A DNA stretch of 64,000 nucleotides from Lysinimonas soli (GTDB lineage Bacteria > Actinomycetota > Actinomycetes > Actinomycetales > Microbacteriaceae). The stretch lies in contig NZ_JBHSMG010000001.1 in assembly GCF_042655435.1 (NCBI RefSeq), forward strand, positions 1,364,001 to 1,428,000, in the 5' to 3' direction. Under the pieces are notes generated by a model, which was not told the origin of the DNA, did no database searches, and worked only from the letters and a program-made list of their open reading frames with translations. Made by a program: the position numbers and the translations under genes. This document shows positions 56,794-64,000 of this stretch, one piece after another. Each line of letters opens with the position of its first letter. Within the stretch, counting starts at the first letter, position 1.

Positions 56794-58845
56794 ATGGTCG
56801 ATCAGAACCCCTTCTCCGAGCCCAGCACCCTCGAATACGGACTCCCGCCGTTCGGCGAGATCCGCGACGAGCACTACGAACCCGCCTTCCTGAAGGGCAT
56901 GAGCGACCAGCTCGCCGAGGTCGAGGCGATCCTCGACGACCTCGAGCCGCCGAGCTTCGAGAACACCCTCAAACCGCTCGAACGCAGTGGCCAGCTGCTC
57001 GAGCGGGTGGCCAACGTCTTCTTCAACAAGAGCTCCGCCGACTCGAACGACTTCACGAACGAACTCGAGGAGCGGATGGCGCCGCAACTGGCCGCGCACA
57101 GCGACGCGATCCTGCTCGACGCGCGGCTCTATGCGCGGGTGAAGACCGTGCACGAGCAGCACGACCCCGCCCTCTCCCCCGAGCAGCACTACCTGGTGCA
57201 CCGTTGGTACACCGAGATGACGCTCGCGGGCGCCGGACTCGACGAAGCCCAGAAGAGCACGCTCAAGGAGTTCAACCAGCGGCTCTCGACCCTGACCACC
57301 AAGTTCGAAAAGAACCTGCTCTCCGACACCAACGAGCTCGCGGTCGTGGTCGACGACGTCGCCGACCTCGACGGTCTGGAGCCCGGCGAGATCTCGGCTG
57401 CCGCCGAGGCGGCATCCGCGCGGGGTCTCGAGGGCAAGCACCTGCTGACTCTCGTGCTGCCGACCGGCCACCCCTTCCTCGCCTCGCTCACCGATCGCGG
57501 CATCCGCCAGCAGCTCATGGATGCCTCCCAGGCCCGGGGCGGGCACGGCGGCGAGTTCGACAACCGGGCCCTGGTACTCGAGATCGCGAAGCTGCGGGCC
57601 GAACGCGCGGCGCTGCTGGGCTTTCCCAGTCACGCGGCGTTCGTGCTCGCCGACTCGACCGCCAAGACGCCCGACGCGGTCGCCGCCATGCTCGGAAAGC
57701 TCGCCCCGGCCGCCGCGCGCAACGCGAAGGCCGAGCAGGGCGAACTCGAGGTGATCGTCGAAGACGACCTCGACGACGGCGCCCGCGTGCGGTCGTGGGA
57801 CTGGGCGTTCTGGACCGAGAAGGTGCGGCAGCAGAAGTACGACGTCGACACGGCCGCGCTGCGACCCTGGTTCGAGGCCGAGCGCGTGCTGCACGACGGG
57901 GTGTTCTTCGCCGCGAATCAGCTCTACGGCGTCACCTTCTCCGAGCGCAAGGACCTCGTGGGCTACCACCCGGAGGTGCGCGTCTTCGAGGTGCGCAATG
58001 CCGACGGGTCGCCGCTCGGGCTCTACCTGCTCGACCTCTACACCCGAGACTCGAAGCGCGGCGGAGCCTGGATGAACCCCCTGCTGTCGCAGGCCGGGCT
58101 GCTCGGGCACGAGACCTCGATCGTGGTGAACAACCTCAACGTGCCCAAGCCCGCCGAGGGCTCGCCGACCCTGCTGACCTTCGACGAGACCTCGACCTTC
58201 TTCCACGAGTTCGGGCACGCCCTGCACGGGCTGTTCGCGCAGGTCACCTACCCGAAGCTGGCCGGCACGAACGTGTTCCGCGATTTCGTGGAGTTCCCCA
58301 GCCAGGTCAACGAGATGTGGATGCTCTGGCCCGAGGTGCTCGCGAACTACGCCAAGCACTACCAGACCGGCGAACCGCTCGACCAAGGCATCGTCGACCG
58401 GCTGCACGCCTCCGAGCAGTTCAACGAGGGGTTCGCGACCAGCGAGTACCTCGGAGCGGCGCTGCTCGATCAGGCGTGGCACGGGCTCTCCGCGGATGCC
58501 GCGGCCGCCGTCACCGACGTCATCGCATTCGAGGCCGAGGCCCTGGCGGCAGTCGGACTGGACAATCCCGCGGTGCCGCCGCGCTACCGCAGCACCTACT
58601 TCGCGCACGTCTTCGCCGGTGGCTACGACGCCGGGTACTACTCGTACATCTGGAGCGAGGTGCTCGACGCCGACACGGTCGAGTGGTTCAAGGAGAACGG
58701 CGGCCTCACGCGCGCCAACGGCGACCGGTTCCGGTCACGCCTGCTCGGGGTCGGCGGCTCGAAGGATCCGCTGGAGGCCTATGTCGACTTCCGTGGCCGG
58801 CCGGCCGAGATCGGACCGCTGCTCACGCGCCGCGGCCTGGAGTGA
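56794..58845 (+). CDS. dcp: M3 family metallopeptidase (peptidyl-dipeptidase Dcp/oligopeptidase A type)
   Basis: 683 aa, full length. Zinc site TFFHEFGHALHGL (HExxH, about residues 469-473), preceded by DETST and followed by EFPSQVNEMWMLWPE with the third ligand Glu. C-terminal GGYDAGYYSYIWSEVLDAD is the conserved substrate-binding segment of the family. No signal peptide, so cytoplasmic degradation of oligopeptides. Dcp versus OpdA specificity is not certain. Divergent from the ArsR-like regulator. Confidence 0.92.
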   Translation: MVDQNPFSEPSTLEYGLPPFGEIRDEHYEPAFLKGMSDQLAEVEAILDDLEPPSFENTLKPLERSGQLLERVANVFFNKSSADSNDFTNELEERMAPQLAAHSDAILLDARLYARVKTVHEQHDPALSPEQHYLVHRWYTEMTLAGAGLDEAQKSTLKEFNQRLSTLTTKFEKNLLSDTNELAVVVDDVADLDGLEPGEISAAAEAASARGLEGKHLLTLVLPTGHPFLASLTDRGIRQQLMDASQARGGHGGEFDNRALVLEIAKLRAERAALLGFPSHAAFVLADSTAKTPDAVAAMLGKLAPAAARNAKAEQGELEVIVEDDLDDGARVRSWDWAFWTEKVRQQKYDVDTAALRPWFEAERVLHDGVFFAANQLYGVTFSERKDLVGYHPEVRVFEVRNADGSPLGLYLLDLYTRDSKRGGAWMNPLLSQAGLLGHETSIVVNNLNVPKPAEGSPTLLTFDETSTFFHEFGHALHGLFAQVTYPKLAGTNVFRDFVEFPSQVNEMWMLWPEVLANYAKHYQTGEPLDQGIVDRLHASEQFNEGFATSEYLGAALLDQAWHGLSADAAAAVTDVIAFEAEALAAVGLDNPAVPPRYRSTYFAHVFAGGYDAGYYSYIWSEVLDADTVEWFKENGGLTRANGDRFRSRLLGVGGSKDPLEAYVDFRGRPAEIGPLLTRRGLE

Positions 58846-58860
58846 GCCGCGCTGGGGGCG

Positions 58861-59859
58861 TCAGCGCGCCAGTTCGCGCACGGTCCTCAGCCGCTCGTCG
58901 ACGCCGGGCCCCTGCGGCACGACGATGACCTCGTCGGCGAGCGTGGAGGCGACGAGGGCCTCGATGCGACGGCGCACGTGCTCGAGGGTGCCGATCGCCT
59001 GGTGGGCCAGGCGCTGATCGACGAAGGCGTTCTCGGCATCCGTCCACGGATGCGCGAGCGCGTCGGCGAGCGACGGCACCCGGGCCGGGCGCCCGCTGCG
59101 CAGCCGGATCATCTGCAACGCCTGAGGCAGGGCCAGCCGGCGCGCCTCGTCGGCGGAATCGGCGACGAGCGCCGTCACCGCGACCATCGAGTGCGGACGG
59201 TCGAGCACGACCGACGGCCTGAACGCGTCCCGATAGATCTCGAACGCGAGCGGAGTGGCGTCTCCCCCGGCGAAATGGTGCGCAAAGGCGAAGGGCAGGC
59301 CCATCATCCCGGCCAGTCGCGCACTGAAGTCGCTCGAGCCGAGCAGCCACAGCTCGGGCGAATCGCCCATGCCCGGAATCGCCATGATCCGGGAACCCTG
59401 ACCGCCCTCGAGCGGCGGGATGGTGCCGAAGTAGGCCAGCACCTCGATCACCTGCTGCGGAAAGTCGTCGACCGTCTCGATGCCGACGTTGCGGCGGATC
59501 GCCGAGCTCACGAGCGGGTCGGTACCCGCCGCCCGGCCGAGCCCCAGATCGATGCGATCGCCGTAGAGAGCCACGAGCGTGCCGAACTGCTCGGCGACGA
59601 CGAGGGAGGAATGGTTGGGCAGCATGACCCCGCCTGAACCGACGCGGATCCGCTCGGTCGCCGCCGCGATCGCCCCGATCAGCACGGGCGGCGACGAACT
59701 CGCGACGCCGGGCATGCCGTGGTGCTCCGCGACCCAGAACCGGCGGTAGCCGAGCCGGTCCGCCTCACGCGCGACCGTCAGCGTGTCGGCGACCGCCTCG
59801 GCGTGGGAGCTCCCGTCGCGGACGGAGGCGAGGTCGAGCACGGAGAGGGGAACGGTCAC
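58861..59859 (-). CDS. LLM-class flavin-dependent oxidoreductase (MsnO8 family)
   Basis: 332 aa. N-terminal VPLSVLDLASVRDGS and YRRFWVAEHHGMPGVASSSP are hallmarks of the MsnO8/LuxA-like 'luciferase family oxidoreductase' group; also IRVGSGGVMLPNHSSLVVAE and RIDLGLGRAAGTDP. Flavin-dependent monooxygenase or reductase of unknown substrate. Starts 7 nt after the stop of the upstream benE gene in the same direction, so likely co-transcribed. Confidence 0.88.
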   Translation of the reverse strand: MTVPLSVLDLASVRDGSSHAEAVADTLTVAREADRLGYRRFWVAEHHGMPGVASSSPPVLIGAIAAATERIRVGSGGVMLPNHSSLVVAEQFGTLVALYGDRIDLGLGRAAGTDPLVSSAIRRNVGIETVDDFPQQVIEVLAYFGTIPPLEGGQGSRIMAIPGMGDSPELWLLGSSDFSARLAGMMGLPFAFAHHFAGGDATPLAFEIYRDAFRPSVVLDRPHSMVAVTALVADSADEARRLALPQALQMIRLRSGRPARVPSLADALAHPWTDAENAFVDQRLAHQAIGTLEHVRRRIEALVASTLADEVIVVPQGPGVDERLRTVRELAR

Positions 59860-59866
59860 CCCGGGG

Positions 59867-61054
59867 TCAACCGGTCGAGGCTCCCGCTGATTCCCGGCGC
59901 CGCCCGATCGTGAGCACCACCATGACGATCCCGCCGACGACGAGCCCCCAGAAGGCCGAGCCGATGTTGAGCAACTGGATGCCCGAGGCCACCACGAGGA
60001 AGGTCGCGATCGCGACCACGCGGTGCGCCGGATCCTCGAGGGCCGCCGTGACCGCGCCGATGAGGGCTCCCAGCAGCGCGAGCCCGGCGACCGCCTCGAT
60101 CAGGATCGGTGGGCTCGCCGAGACGAGCGCGGTGGCCGCTCCGGCCCCCAGGCCGATCAGCAGGTAGGCGATGCCCGAGGTGACGGTCGCGATCCAGCGC
60201 CGGTCACGATCGGGGTGGGCATCCGGTCCGGCCATCATGGCGGCGGTGATGGCCGAGAGGTTGAGCGCGTACGCCCCGAACACCGAGCCGACCGTCGTGG
60301 CGACGCCCGCGCTCGTCAACATCGCCCGGGCGGGCGGATGCTCGTAGCCGAAGGTGCGCAGCACGGCGAAGCCCGGCACGTTCTGCCCCGCCATCGTGAC
60401 GACGTAGAGCGGGATGCCGAGCCCGACCAGCACGAGCGGATCGAACGCCGGCACGACGAAGCGGAGCGTCGGCAGAAGGTGCGGCGCGGAGATGTGCGGA
60501 CCGGACACGATCACGACGACCGCCGTCACGACGACCGCTGCGGCCACCGCCCAGCGCGGGGCGAGCCGGGTCAGCACGAGCCAGACGAGGATCGGCGGCA
60601 GCGCCAGCAACGGCAGCTGAACGGCCGCCTGCACCGGGGCGAGACAGATCGGGAAGAGGATGCCAGCGAGCATCGCGCTCGCGATCGGCCGCGGGATGCG
60701 CGTCATCGTCCGGGCGAGCCACGGCCACAGGCCGGTCGCCAGCAGCAGGATGCCGCAGAGCAGGAACGCTCCCACCGCCGCGTGGAAGTCGCCGGTGGTC
60801 TTGTGCGCGGCGACGAGCAGGGCCGCCCCCGGGGTCGACCAGGCGAACGACAACGGCATCCGATACCGCAGGCTCAGCGCGATCGCGAGCACGCCCTGGA
60901 AGACGCACAGCACGAGCAGGCCGGATGCCGCCTCCGCCTCGCTCGCGCCCACCGCCCGCAGACCCGCGACCAGCAGCGCGAACGAGCTGGCGAACCCGGT
61001 GAGCGAGCCGACGATGCCCGCGATGATCGGATGGGCGATGGACGCGGGTTTCAT
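59867..61054 (-). CDS. benE: Benzoate/H+ symporter family protein BenE
   Basis: 395 aa, twelve hydrophobic spans. GIVGSLTGFASSFALLVAGL, LCVFQGVLAIALSLRYRMPL, SFAWSTPGAALLV and MAGQNVPGFAVLRTFGY are typical BenE landmarks. Predicted proton-coupled uptake of benzoate or a related aromatic acid. No benzoate-catabolic genes are nearby except the luciferase-like oxidoreductase downstream, so the substrate is unconfirmed. Confidence 0.88.
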   Translation of the reverse strand: MKPASIAHPIIAGIVGSLTGFASSFALLVAGLRAVGASEAEAASGLLVLCVFQGVLAIALSLRYRMPLSFAWSTPGAALLVAAHKTTGDFHAAVGAFLLCGILLLATGLWPWLARTMTRIPRPIASAMLAGILFPICLAPVQAAVQLPLLALPPILVWLVLTRLAPRWAVAAAVVVTAVVVIVSGPHISAPHLLPTLRFVVPAFDPLVLVGLGIPLYVVTMAGQNVPGFAVLRTFGYEHPPARAMLTSAGVATTVGSVFGAYALNLSAITAAMMAGPDAHPDRDRRWIATVTSGIAYLLIGLGAGAATALVSASPPILIEAVAGLALLGALIGAVTAALEDPAHRVVAIATFLVVASGIQLLNIGSAFWGLVVGGIVMVVLTIGRRRESAGASTG

Positions 61055-61110
61055 GACCCGTCCAGGCTATCGGCGGCCGTTCACTGTGACGGCCGGCCAC
61101 TCGCCGGGCG

Positions 61111-62388
61111 CTACGCCGACTTCTCGGCGCGCCGCGCCGCGCGGGGCACGATCGTCGGAGCCGCGTTGTCGAGCACCGCGTCGCGGGTCACGACGACCCG
61201 TGCGACCTCGTTGCTCGAGGGCACCTCGAACATGATCGGGCCGAGCACCTCTTCGAGGATCGCGCGCAGCCCGCGGGCACCGGTCTGGCGAAGCACCGCG
61301 AGATCGGCGATCGCCTCGAGCGCGTCGCTCTCGAAGTCGAGCTCGACCCCGTCGAGCTGGAACATGCGCTGGTACTGCCGCACGAGCGCGTTCTTCGGCA
61401 CGGTCAGGATCTCCATGAGCGCGTGCTGGTCCAGCGGCGACACCGTGGTGACGACGGGCAGACGACCGATGAACTCGGGGATCAGGCCGAACTTGTGCAG
61501 GTCTTCGGGCAGGACCTCGCTGAACAGGGTCGCCTCGTCGCGCTTGGAGTGCAGCGGGGCGCCGAAGCCGATGCCGCGCCGGCCGACGCGCGCGGAGATG
61601 ATGTCTTCGAGCCCCGAGAAGGCGCCCGCCACGATGAACAGCACGTTCGTCGTGTCGATCTGGATGAACTCCTGGTGCGGATGCTTGCGACCGCCCTGCG
61701 GCGGAACGCTCGCGACCGTGCCCTCGAGGATCTTCAACAGGGCCTGCTGCACACCCTCACCCGACACGTCGCGCGTGATCGAGGGGTTCTCGGCCTTGCG
61801 GGCGATCTTGTCGACCTCGTCGATGTAGATGATGCCGGTCTCGGCGCGCTTGACGTCGTAGTCGGCGGCCTGGATGAGCTTCAGGAGGATGTTCTCGACG
61901 TCTTCGCCGACGTAGCCGGCCTCGGTGAGCGCCGTGGCATCCGCGACCGCGAACGGCACGTTGAGGCGCTTGGCCAGCGTCTGCGCCAGGTAGGTCTTGC
62001 CGCATCCGGTCGGGCCGATCAGCAGGATGTTGCTCTTGGCGATCTCGATGTCGTCGATGACGGCATCGGCGGCCGCGATCGTCGAGCGGGCCCGGATGCG
62101 CTTGTAGTGGTTGTAGACCGCCACCGACAGCGCGCGCTTGGCGGGCTCCTGGCCGATGACGTACTCCTCGAGGAACGAGAAGATCTCTTTGGGCTTCGGC
62201 AGGTCGAATTCGCTCGAGATCTCTTCGCCCGCCTCGGCGAGTCGCTCTTCGATGATCTCGTTGCAGAGCTCGACGCACTCGTCGCAGATGTAGACGCCGG
62301 GGCCGGCGATCAGCTGCTGGACCTGCTTCTGAGACTTGCCACAAAAGGAGCACTTGAGCAGGTCTGCGCTCTCCCCGATGCGTGCCAT
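61111..62388 (-). CDS. clpX: ATP-dependent Clp protease ATP-binding subunit ClpX
   Basis: 425 aa from the ATG at 62388. N-terminal C4 zinc domain (CSFCGK and CDECVELC, about residues 13-38). AAA+ module: Walker A GPTGCGKTYLAQT, pore loop GYVGED, Walker B GIIYIDEVDKIAR, RKH-type loop GGRKHPHQEF, sensor segment PEFIGRLPV, and IGF-type loop GRRGIGFGAP. Unfolds tagged proteins for ClpP. clpP is not in view, although it usually lies upstream; here the gene stands alone and divergent from a small membrane protein. Confidence 0.96.
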   Translation of the reverse strand: MARIGESADLLKCSFCGKSQKQVQQLIAGPGVYICDECVELCNEIIEERLAEAGEEISSEFDLPKPKEIFSFLEEYVIGQEPAKRALSVAVYNHYKRIRARSTIAAADAVIDDIEIAKSNILLIGPTGCGKTYLAQTLAKRLNVPFAVADATALTEAGYVGEDVENILLKLIQAADYDVKRAETGIIYIDEVDKIARKAENPSITRDVSGEGVQQALLKILEGTVASVPPQGGRKHPHQEFIQIDTTNVLFIVAGAFSGLEDIISARVGRRGIGFGAPLHSKRDEATLFSEVLPEDLHKFGLIPEFIGRLPVVTTVSPLDQHALMEILTVPKNALVRQYQRMFQLDGVELDFESDALEAIADLAVLRQTGARGLRAILEEVLGPIMFEVPSSNEVARVVVTRDAVLDNAAPTIVPRAARRAEKSA

Positions 62389-62521
62389 GCGTCCGAGCCT
62401 AACCCGAACGGCAGATGGCAACCGGCAGCATGTGGAATTGGGCGATCGGCGCGCCGTGCCTACGCTGGAGCTTGGTGCTTCGGGTTCCGGTTCCGGATCG
62501 GGAGCAGCGGAAAGGATGCCG

Positions 62522-63145
62522 ATGCACGCGCGCGCGCAGCGACTCGCCCGCGGCTGGATCGTGGGCTTGGTCGCCACCTCCGTCGCCGCGGTGTCGCACT
62601 CGCTCGCCGGCGGGTATCGGCCGGGAGCGCTCAGCTTCGGCGTGGCCCTGGTGTTCGCCGGCCTCGTCGGCACGGCCGCGATCGGAACCCGGCCGTCGTT
62701 GCCCCGGATGATCGTCGCGGTCGGCCTGAGCCAGCTCGCCTTCCACCTGCTCTTCTCGCTTCTCGGCTCCGGTTCGGCGAACGGCGTGACCACGCCGAGC
62801 TCGGGCATGGAGGGCATGACCGGGATGGATGCACACCCGTCGGCGGCGGCATCCCCGCTGCTCTCGACGATCCCCTCGCACCTGCTCGACCCGTGGATGT
62901 GGGCGGCGCACGCCCTCGCCGGCCTTCTCACCGTGCTGTTCCTGCGCCACGCCGAGCTCGCCGTCTGGGCGATGCTCGGCCGCCTCGCACGGGTGATCGC
63001 GGCCCCCTCTCGCTGGGTGCTCGTGCCCGTGGCCGTTCCCCTCGACACCTGCCCCACGGCCCCCAGCGACCCGCCGCGCACCCTCGTCTCGCGCCTTCTC
63101 GTCGCCTCCGCCCGGCGGCGCGGCCCTCCTCTGCTCGCGTTCTGA
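62522..63145 (+). CDS. Membrane protein with Met/His loop, probably copper-related
   Basis: 207 aa from the ATG at 62522 (AAAGG 6 nt upstream); an in-frame ATG at 62516 lies too close to that site. Four to five spans. Between two of them is an extracytoplasmic loop GMEGMTGMDAHPSAAASP with four Met and a His, then PSHLLDPWMWAAHALAGLL, residues suited to Cu(I). It precedes a YcnI-like DUF1775 gene, which supports a copper link. No established family recognised. Confidence 0.65.
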   Translation: MHARAQRLARGWIVGLVATSVAAVSHSLAGGYRPGALSFGVALVFAGLVGTAAIGTRPSLPRMIVAVGLSQLAFHLLFSLLGSGSANGVTTPSSGMEGMTGMDAHPSAAASPLLSTIPSHLLDPWMWAAHALAGLLTVLFLRHAELAVWAMLGRLARVIAAPSRWVLVPVAVPLDTCPTAPSDPPRTLVSRLLVASARRRGPPLLAF

Positions 63146-63178
63146 TCGCATCACCGCCGCTCGGCGGATCCAGAACGC

Positions 63179-63196
63179 GTCGCCCGCACGGGCGAC
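63179..63196 (+). other. Hairpin between the two copper-related genes
   Basis: GTCGCCC at 63179-63185 pairs with GGGCGAC at 63190-63196 around GCAC, in the 82-nt gap before the DUF1775 start at 63228. Could be a weak terminator or an mRNA-stability element. Confidence 0.4.
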
Positions 63197-63227
63197 GACA
63201 CACCTCGCAGACAGGAACACATTTCTC

Positions 63228-63968
63228 ATGACACGCATGTCCCCACACGCCGTCGCGGCATCCGCCGTCGCCCTCGGCGCCGCCGCACTGCTCGCGCTCG
63301 CGGCCCCGCTGAGCGCCAGCGCGCACGTCTCGCTCGAATCGAACACGGCGACCCCCGGCACCTTCGACACCCTCACCTTCCGGGTTCCGAACGAGTCGAC
63401 CGACGGCGCCACCACGAACAAGCTCACGATCAACCTGCCGGCCGATGCCGGTCTGCTGGCGAGCGTGAAGTTCGAACCGGTCGCCGGATGGACCGCCGAG
63501 CTCGTGACGACCAAGCTCGCGACGCCGGTCGTCCACGGCGACCAGACCACCACGGAAGCCGTGACCCAGGTGGTCTGGACCGCGAACCCCGGATCGGAGC
63601 TCGGCGCGGGCGCGCTGGGCGTCTTCCGGCTGTACGTCGGTCCGATCCCGAAGGTGGGCTCGTTGAAGCTCCCGATCGATCAGGGCTACAGCGACGGAAC
63701 CACCGCATCCTGGAACGGCGCACCCAACAGCGAGCATCCCGCTCCCGTGCTCTACGTCACCGACCCGCCCGTGGCCGACCACGACGCCGACAGCGCGCCG
63801 AACCCGGCGGTCACGGCACACCCGGCGACGGCGGCGACCGGCGGTGACGGGGCGGATGTCGTGGCGCGGGTGCTCGGCGGAGCGGGCCTCGTGCTCGGCG
63901 CGGTCGGCCTGGTGATCGCGCTCAGCGGCCGCCGCACGGGGGCGACCCGCCCGGCGAAGGCGGACTGA
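63228..63968 (+). CDS. YcnI-like copper-binding DUF1775 membrane-anchored protein
   Basis: 246 aa. Signal peptide ends in LSASAHVSLE, so the mature chain begins at or next to His, as in YcnI where that His binds Cu(II). The DUF1775 beta-sandwich runs about residues 33-165 (LTFRVPNESTDGATTNKLTI, WTAELVTTKL, GVFRLYVGPIPK). A His/Asp-rich linker (VADHDADSAPN) and a C-terminal span (VLGGAGLVLGAVGLVIALSG) follow. Extracytoplasmic copper chaperone, inferred from YcnI. Next gene starts 2 nt after the stop. Confidence 0.85.
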   Translation: MTRMSPHAVAASAVALGAAALLALAAPLSASAHVSLESNTATPGTFDTLTFRVPNESTDGATTNKLTINLPADAGLLASVKFEPVAGWTAELVTTKLATPVVHGDQTTTEAVTQVVWTANPGSELGAGALGVFRLYVGPIPKVGSLKLPIDQGYSDGTTASWNGAPNSEHPAPVLYVTDPPVADHDADSAPNPAVTAHPATAATGGDGADVVARVLGGAGLVLGAVGLVIALSGRRTGATRPAKAD

Positions 63969-63970
63969 CC

Positions 63971-64000
63971 GTGCGCCGCGGCCCTGCCCTCGCCGTCTCG
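63971..64000 (+). CDS. Start of a further gene, cut by the window edge (possibly CopC-like)
   Basis: A GTG at 63971, 2 nt after the DUF1775 stop, opens VRRGPALAVS, which looks like the basic start of a signal peptide. DUF1775 genes are often followed by copC or copD; the ten residues visible cannot confirm it. Confidence 0.4.
   Translation, partial: MRRGPALAVS

Overview
The window reads as one chromosomal segment of a G+C-rich actinobacterium, most likely a member of the Microbacteriaceae. The basis is the strong G/C bias at third codon positions, frequent GTG starts, many ATGA/GTGA stop-start overlaps, an actinobacterial-type ileS T-box leader, an ECF sigma factor with a HxxxCxxC anti-sigma partner, and the block rne-rplU-rpmA-obg-proB followed further on by proA-nadD-rsfS. 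There is no integrase, insertion sequence, CRISPR array, phage or defence module. Everything looks like ordinary chromosome, with two catabolic or transport stretches.

Layout. 1-4512: end of a class IV aminotransferase gene, a DedA membrane protein, and a four-gene glycine-betaine/choline-type ABC importer. 4666-12122: a TetR regulator facing an App1-type lipid phosphatase, a methyltransferase, an AlkZ-like winged-helix protein, a UbiA-type prenyltransferase, and an ECF sigma/anti-sigma pair followed by a COG4315-type lipoprotein; matching ECF promoters precede the sigma gene and the lipoprotein gene. 12124-15928: MFS exporter, lipase-like hydrolase, luciferase-like oxidoreductase, Nudix hydrolase.

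15938-28509 is a sugar island. A ChvE/MmsA/MmsB monosaccharide importer with its LacI regulator lies beside a second sugar importer (binding protein plus two permeases). The second importer is co-directional with a class II aldolase and an ADP-dependent phosphofructokinase/glucokinase-family kinase. A divergent DeoR regulator and mannose-6-phosphate isomerase complete the set. The pieces suggest uptake of a hexose or hexose derivative, isomerisation, a second phosphorylation and aldol cleavage. Both importers carry a perfect hairpin directly behind the binding-protein gene.

28555-44661 is mainly housekeeping: tRNA-Ala(GGC), rsfS, nadD, proA, proB, obg, rpmA, rplU, rne, a VKOR/DsbA-like disulfide pair and ndk. 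A GntR regulator and MFS transporter sit between proB and proA. 44658-54355 holds DUF4233, folC, ileS with its T-box, two Pro/Thr-rich single-span membrane proteins and valS. 54376-64000 holds a lipoprotein, a GNAT acetyltransferase, an ArsR-like regulator with repeated TTTGCA sites, an M3 oligopeptidase, a second luciferase-like enzyme, BenE, ClpX, and the start of a probable copper-handling operon (Met/His membrane protein, YcnI-like DUF1775 protein, start of a third gene cut by the edge).

No clearly unprecedented system is visible. The best leads are the bacterial ADP-dependent kinase operon, the self-contained SigL/RslA-like regulon with two near-identical promoters, and proA lying behind an operator-controlled GntR gene.
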